Of a stretch of 7,936 bases of DNA, positions 7,252 through 7,936 are shown one piece after another (position 1 is the stretch's first letter; every line of letters starts with the position of its first letter). The notes under the pieces were generated by a model. It did not search any database, was not told the origin of the DNA, and saw only the letters and a list, made by a program, of their open reading frames with translations. The DNA comes from Croceicoccus sp. (lineage in GTDB: Bacteria > Pseudomonadota > Alphaproteobacteria > Sphingomonadales > Sphingomonadaceae): NCBI GenBank assembly GCA_029936705.1, contig JAPYSD010000144.1:1-7936 (forward strand), read 5' to 3'. A program made the position numbers and the translations under genes.

Positions 7252-7257
7252 GGGGGG
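7252..7257 (+). promoter_or_regulatory. Ribosome binding site of tadD-like gene
   Basis: A run of six G lies 9 nt before the ATG at 7267, in the 22-nt gap after tadC, which is the longest gap in the window. The sequence is an imperfect Shine-Dalgarno. A possible 4-bp GGAT/ATCC stem flanks it but is too short to call a regulatory hairpin. AAGGA at 7243-7247 is too far upstream to serve. Confidence 0.5.
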
Positions 7258-7266
7258 TATCCGACT

Positions 7267-7936
7267 ATGCTGCAATTCAACGTCAGAAAAGCCATGACCG
7301 CCACGGGAATGGTGGTCGCATCGCTCGCGCTGTCGGGCTGCCAGGCCATCTTCGGTCCGTCGCTCGCCTCGCGGGCGGAAGTGCAGAACGTCGACATGGG
7401 CGATTATTTCGAGGGGCGGCTGGCCATCGGCCGCCTGTATCTTGAAAAAGGGCTGACGACGCAGGCGATCACCGCGTTCCGGCAAGCGTCGTACGATCCG
7501 CGTTTCGCGGGCGAGGCGTTCAACGGCATGGCCGTGGCCTATGACCAGCTGGGACGCAGCGACCTGGCGCATCGCTATTTCGCCATGGCGGTCGAGGCGG
7601 CGCCCCAGGACGATCGCTTCTCGCGCAATCTCGCCCGGCTGGAGAGCCGCGTTCCGCTGATGCCCGACGCCGTTCCGCAGGTTCAGCAGGTCGAACTGGC
7701 CCAGCTGGACATGCCCCGCCTGTCCGAGGAAGCGGCGCCGCCCGCGCTGGAACGGCGCGGCTCGATCACCATCGGCGCCAGGCCCGCTACCGGCATCGTG
7801 ATTGCCAGCAGGCCGGAAGCCTCTGCTGTTCGTACGTCGCGTGCGGAAGTCAGCGTAAGCCCCGCTGCCGCGGTGCCCGCCGCGCAGCCGGTGCGCACGG
7901 CCGACAGCGGAGCCACCCGCAGCGAGGGCCGCGCCG
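7267..7936 (+). CDS. tadD: TadD-like TPR lipoprotein, 3'-truncated by window edge
   Basis: The frame is open to the window end (223 full codons visible, no stop). Known TadD proteins are TPR lipoproteins thought to act like pilotins, helping the secretin assemble at the outer membrane. Residues 1-25 are a lipoprotein signal: basic start (R7, K8), hydrophobic core (about 12-22) and lipobox LSGC with Cys25 (codon 7339-7341). Gln26 at +2 fits sorting to the outer membrane. Two TPR-like helix pairs follow: about 47-80 (with LYLEKGLTTQAITAFRQA) and about 82-115 (with VAYDQLGRSDLAHRYFAMA, ending AAP). From about residue 125 on, the chain turns into an Ala/Pro/Val/Ser-rich, probably disordered tail that runs off the window. 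GGGGGG (7252-7257) lies 9 nt before the ATG. A later in-frame ATG at 7294 lacks a ribosome site and would cut into the signal. Position right after tadC supports TadD. Confidence 0.9.
   Translation, partial: MLQFNVRKAMTATGMVVASLALSGCQAIFGPSLASRAEVQNVDMGDYFEGRLAIGRLYLEKGLTTQAITAFRQASYDPRFAGEAFNGMAVAYDQLGRSDLAHRYFAMAVEAAPQDDRFSRNLARLESRVPLMPDAVPQVQQVELAQLDMPRLSEEAAPPALERRGSITIGARPATGIVIASRPEASAVRTSRAEVSVSPAAAVPAAQPVRTADSGATRSEGRA

Larger units (their letters stand above)
1..7936 (+). other. tad/cpa pilus operon (both ends outside the window)
   Basis: Eight same-strand genes are joined by 4-nt ATGA overlaps (1523, 2038, 5268), a 1-nt TGATG overlap (3896-3900), and gaps of 13, 3 and 22 nt. No terminator-like hairpin with a T run and no convincing promoter appears at any junction. 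One transcript starting to the left is therefore the simplest reading. The gene content (TadG, two TadE, CpaE, CpaF, TadB, TadC, TadD) is the pseudopilin, motor, platform and lipoprotein half of a Tad system. The pilin, peptidase, CpaB and secretin genes are not present here. Confidence 0.88.

Noticed and set aside
7245..7266. Possible terminator or attenuator between tadC and the tadD-like gene
   Set aside because: Only a 4-bp GGAT/ATCC pairing without a T run. The gap is fully explained by a ribosome binding site.
1..7936. CRISPR arrays, tRNA/rRNA, insertion sequences, toxin-antitoxin or defence genes
   Set aside because: None seen on either strand. Every base outside short gaps is accounted for by tad genes, with no spaced repeats, inverted terminal repeats or transposase-like frames.

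Overview
The window is a contiguous, single-strand stretch of a tad/cpa (tight adherence, Flp-type type IVc pilus) locus. All eight genes read on the + strand: a TadG-like protein cut by the left edge, two TadE-like pseudopilins, CpaE/TadZ, CpaF/TadA, TadB, TadC, and a TadD-like TPR lipoprotein cut by the right edge. The DNA is GC-rich by eye, with strong G/C preference at third codon positions. Gene order and protein style (VWA-less TadG, two tandem TadE proteins directly before cpaE, short CpaE) suggest an alphaproteobacterium. The Sphingomonadales (Erythrobacter/Novosphingobium type) is my best guess. This is inferred from family resemblance, not from a search.

Layout: 1-1526 TadG-like; 1523-2041 TadE-like 1; 2038-2697 TadE-like 2; 2711-3898 CpaE; 3898-5271 CpaF; 5268-6269 TadB; 6273-7244 TadC; 7267-7936 TadD-like. 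Four junctions overlap (three ATGA, one TGATG) and the three gaps are 3, 13 and 22 nt. This is therefore almost certainly one polycistronic operon with translational coupling. No stretch over 25 bases lies outside a gene. I see no promoter, terminator, RNA gene, mobile element, CRISPR or notable repeat.

How the parts work together, from family knowledge: CpaE/TadZ helps place the machine at its cell site. CpaF/TadA is the hexameric ATPase motor. TadB and TadC form the inner-membrane platform that the motor acts on. TadE/TadG-type proteins are membrane-anchored minor subunits that prime or shape the pilus. TadD is an outer-membrane-associated pilotin-like lipoprotein. The major pilin (flp/pilA), prepilin peptidase (cpaA/tadV), CpaB and secretin CpaC are not in the window and presumably lie to the left.

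No undescribed system is evident; this is a recognisable tad operon. Points worth a second look are local: CpaE lacks both P-loop-type lysines, the second TadE has Ala instead of Gly at the predicted cleavage site and carries a four-cysteine cluster, a block of non-preferred codons lies near the end of that gene, and the TadG-like protein has many cysteines and no recognisable VWA metal site.
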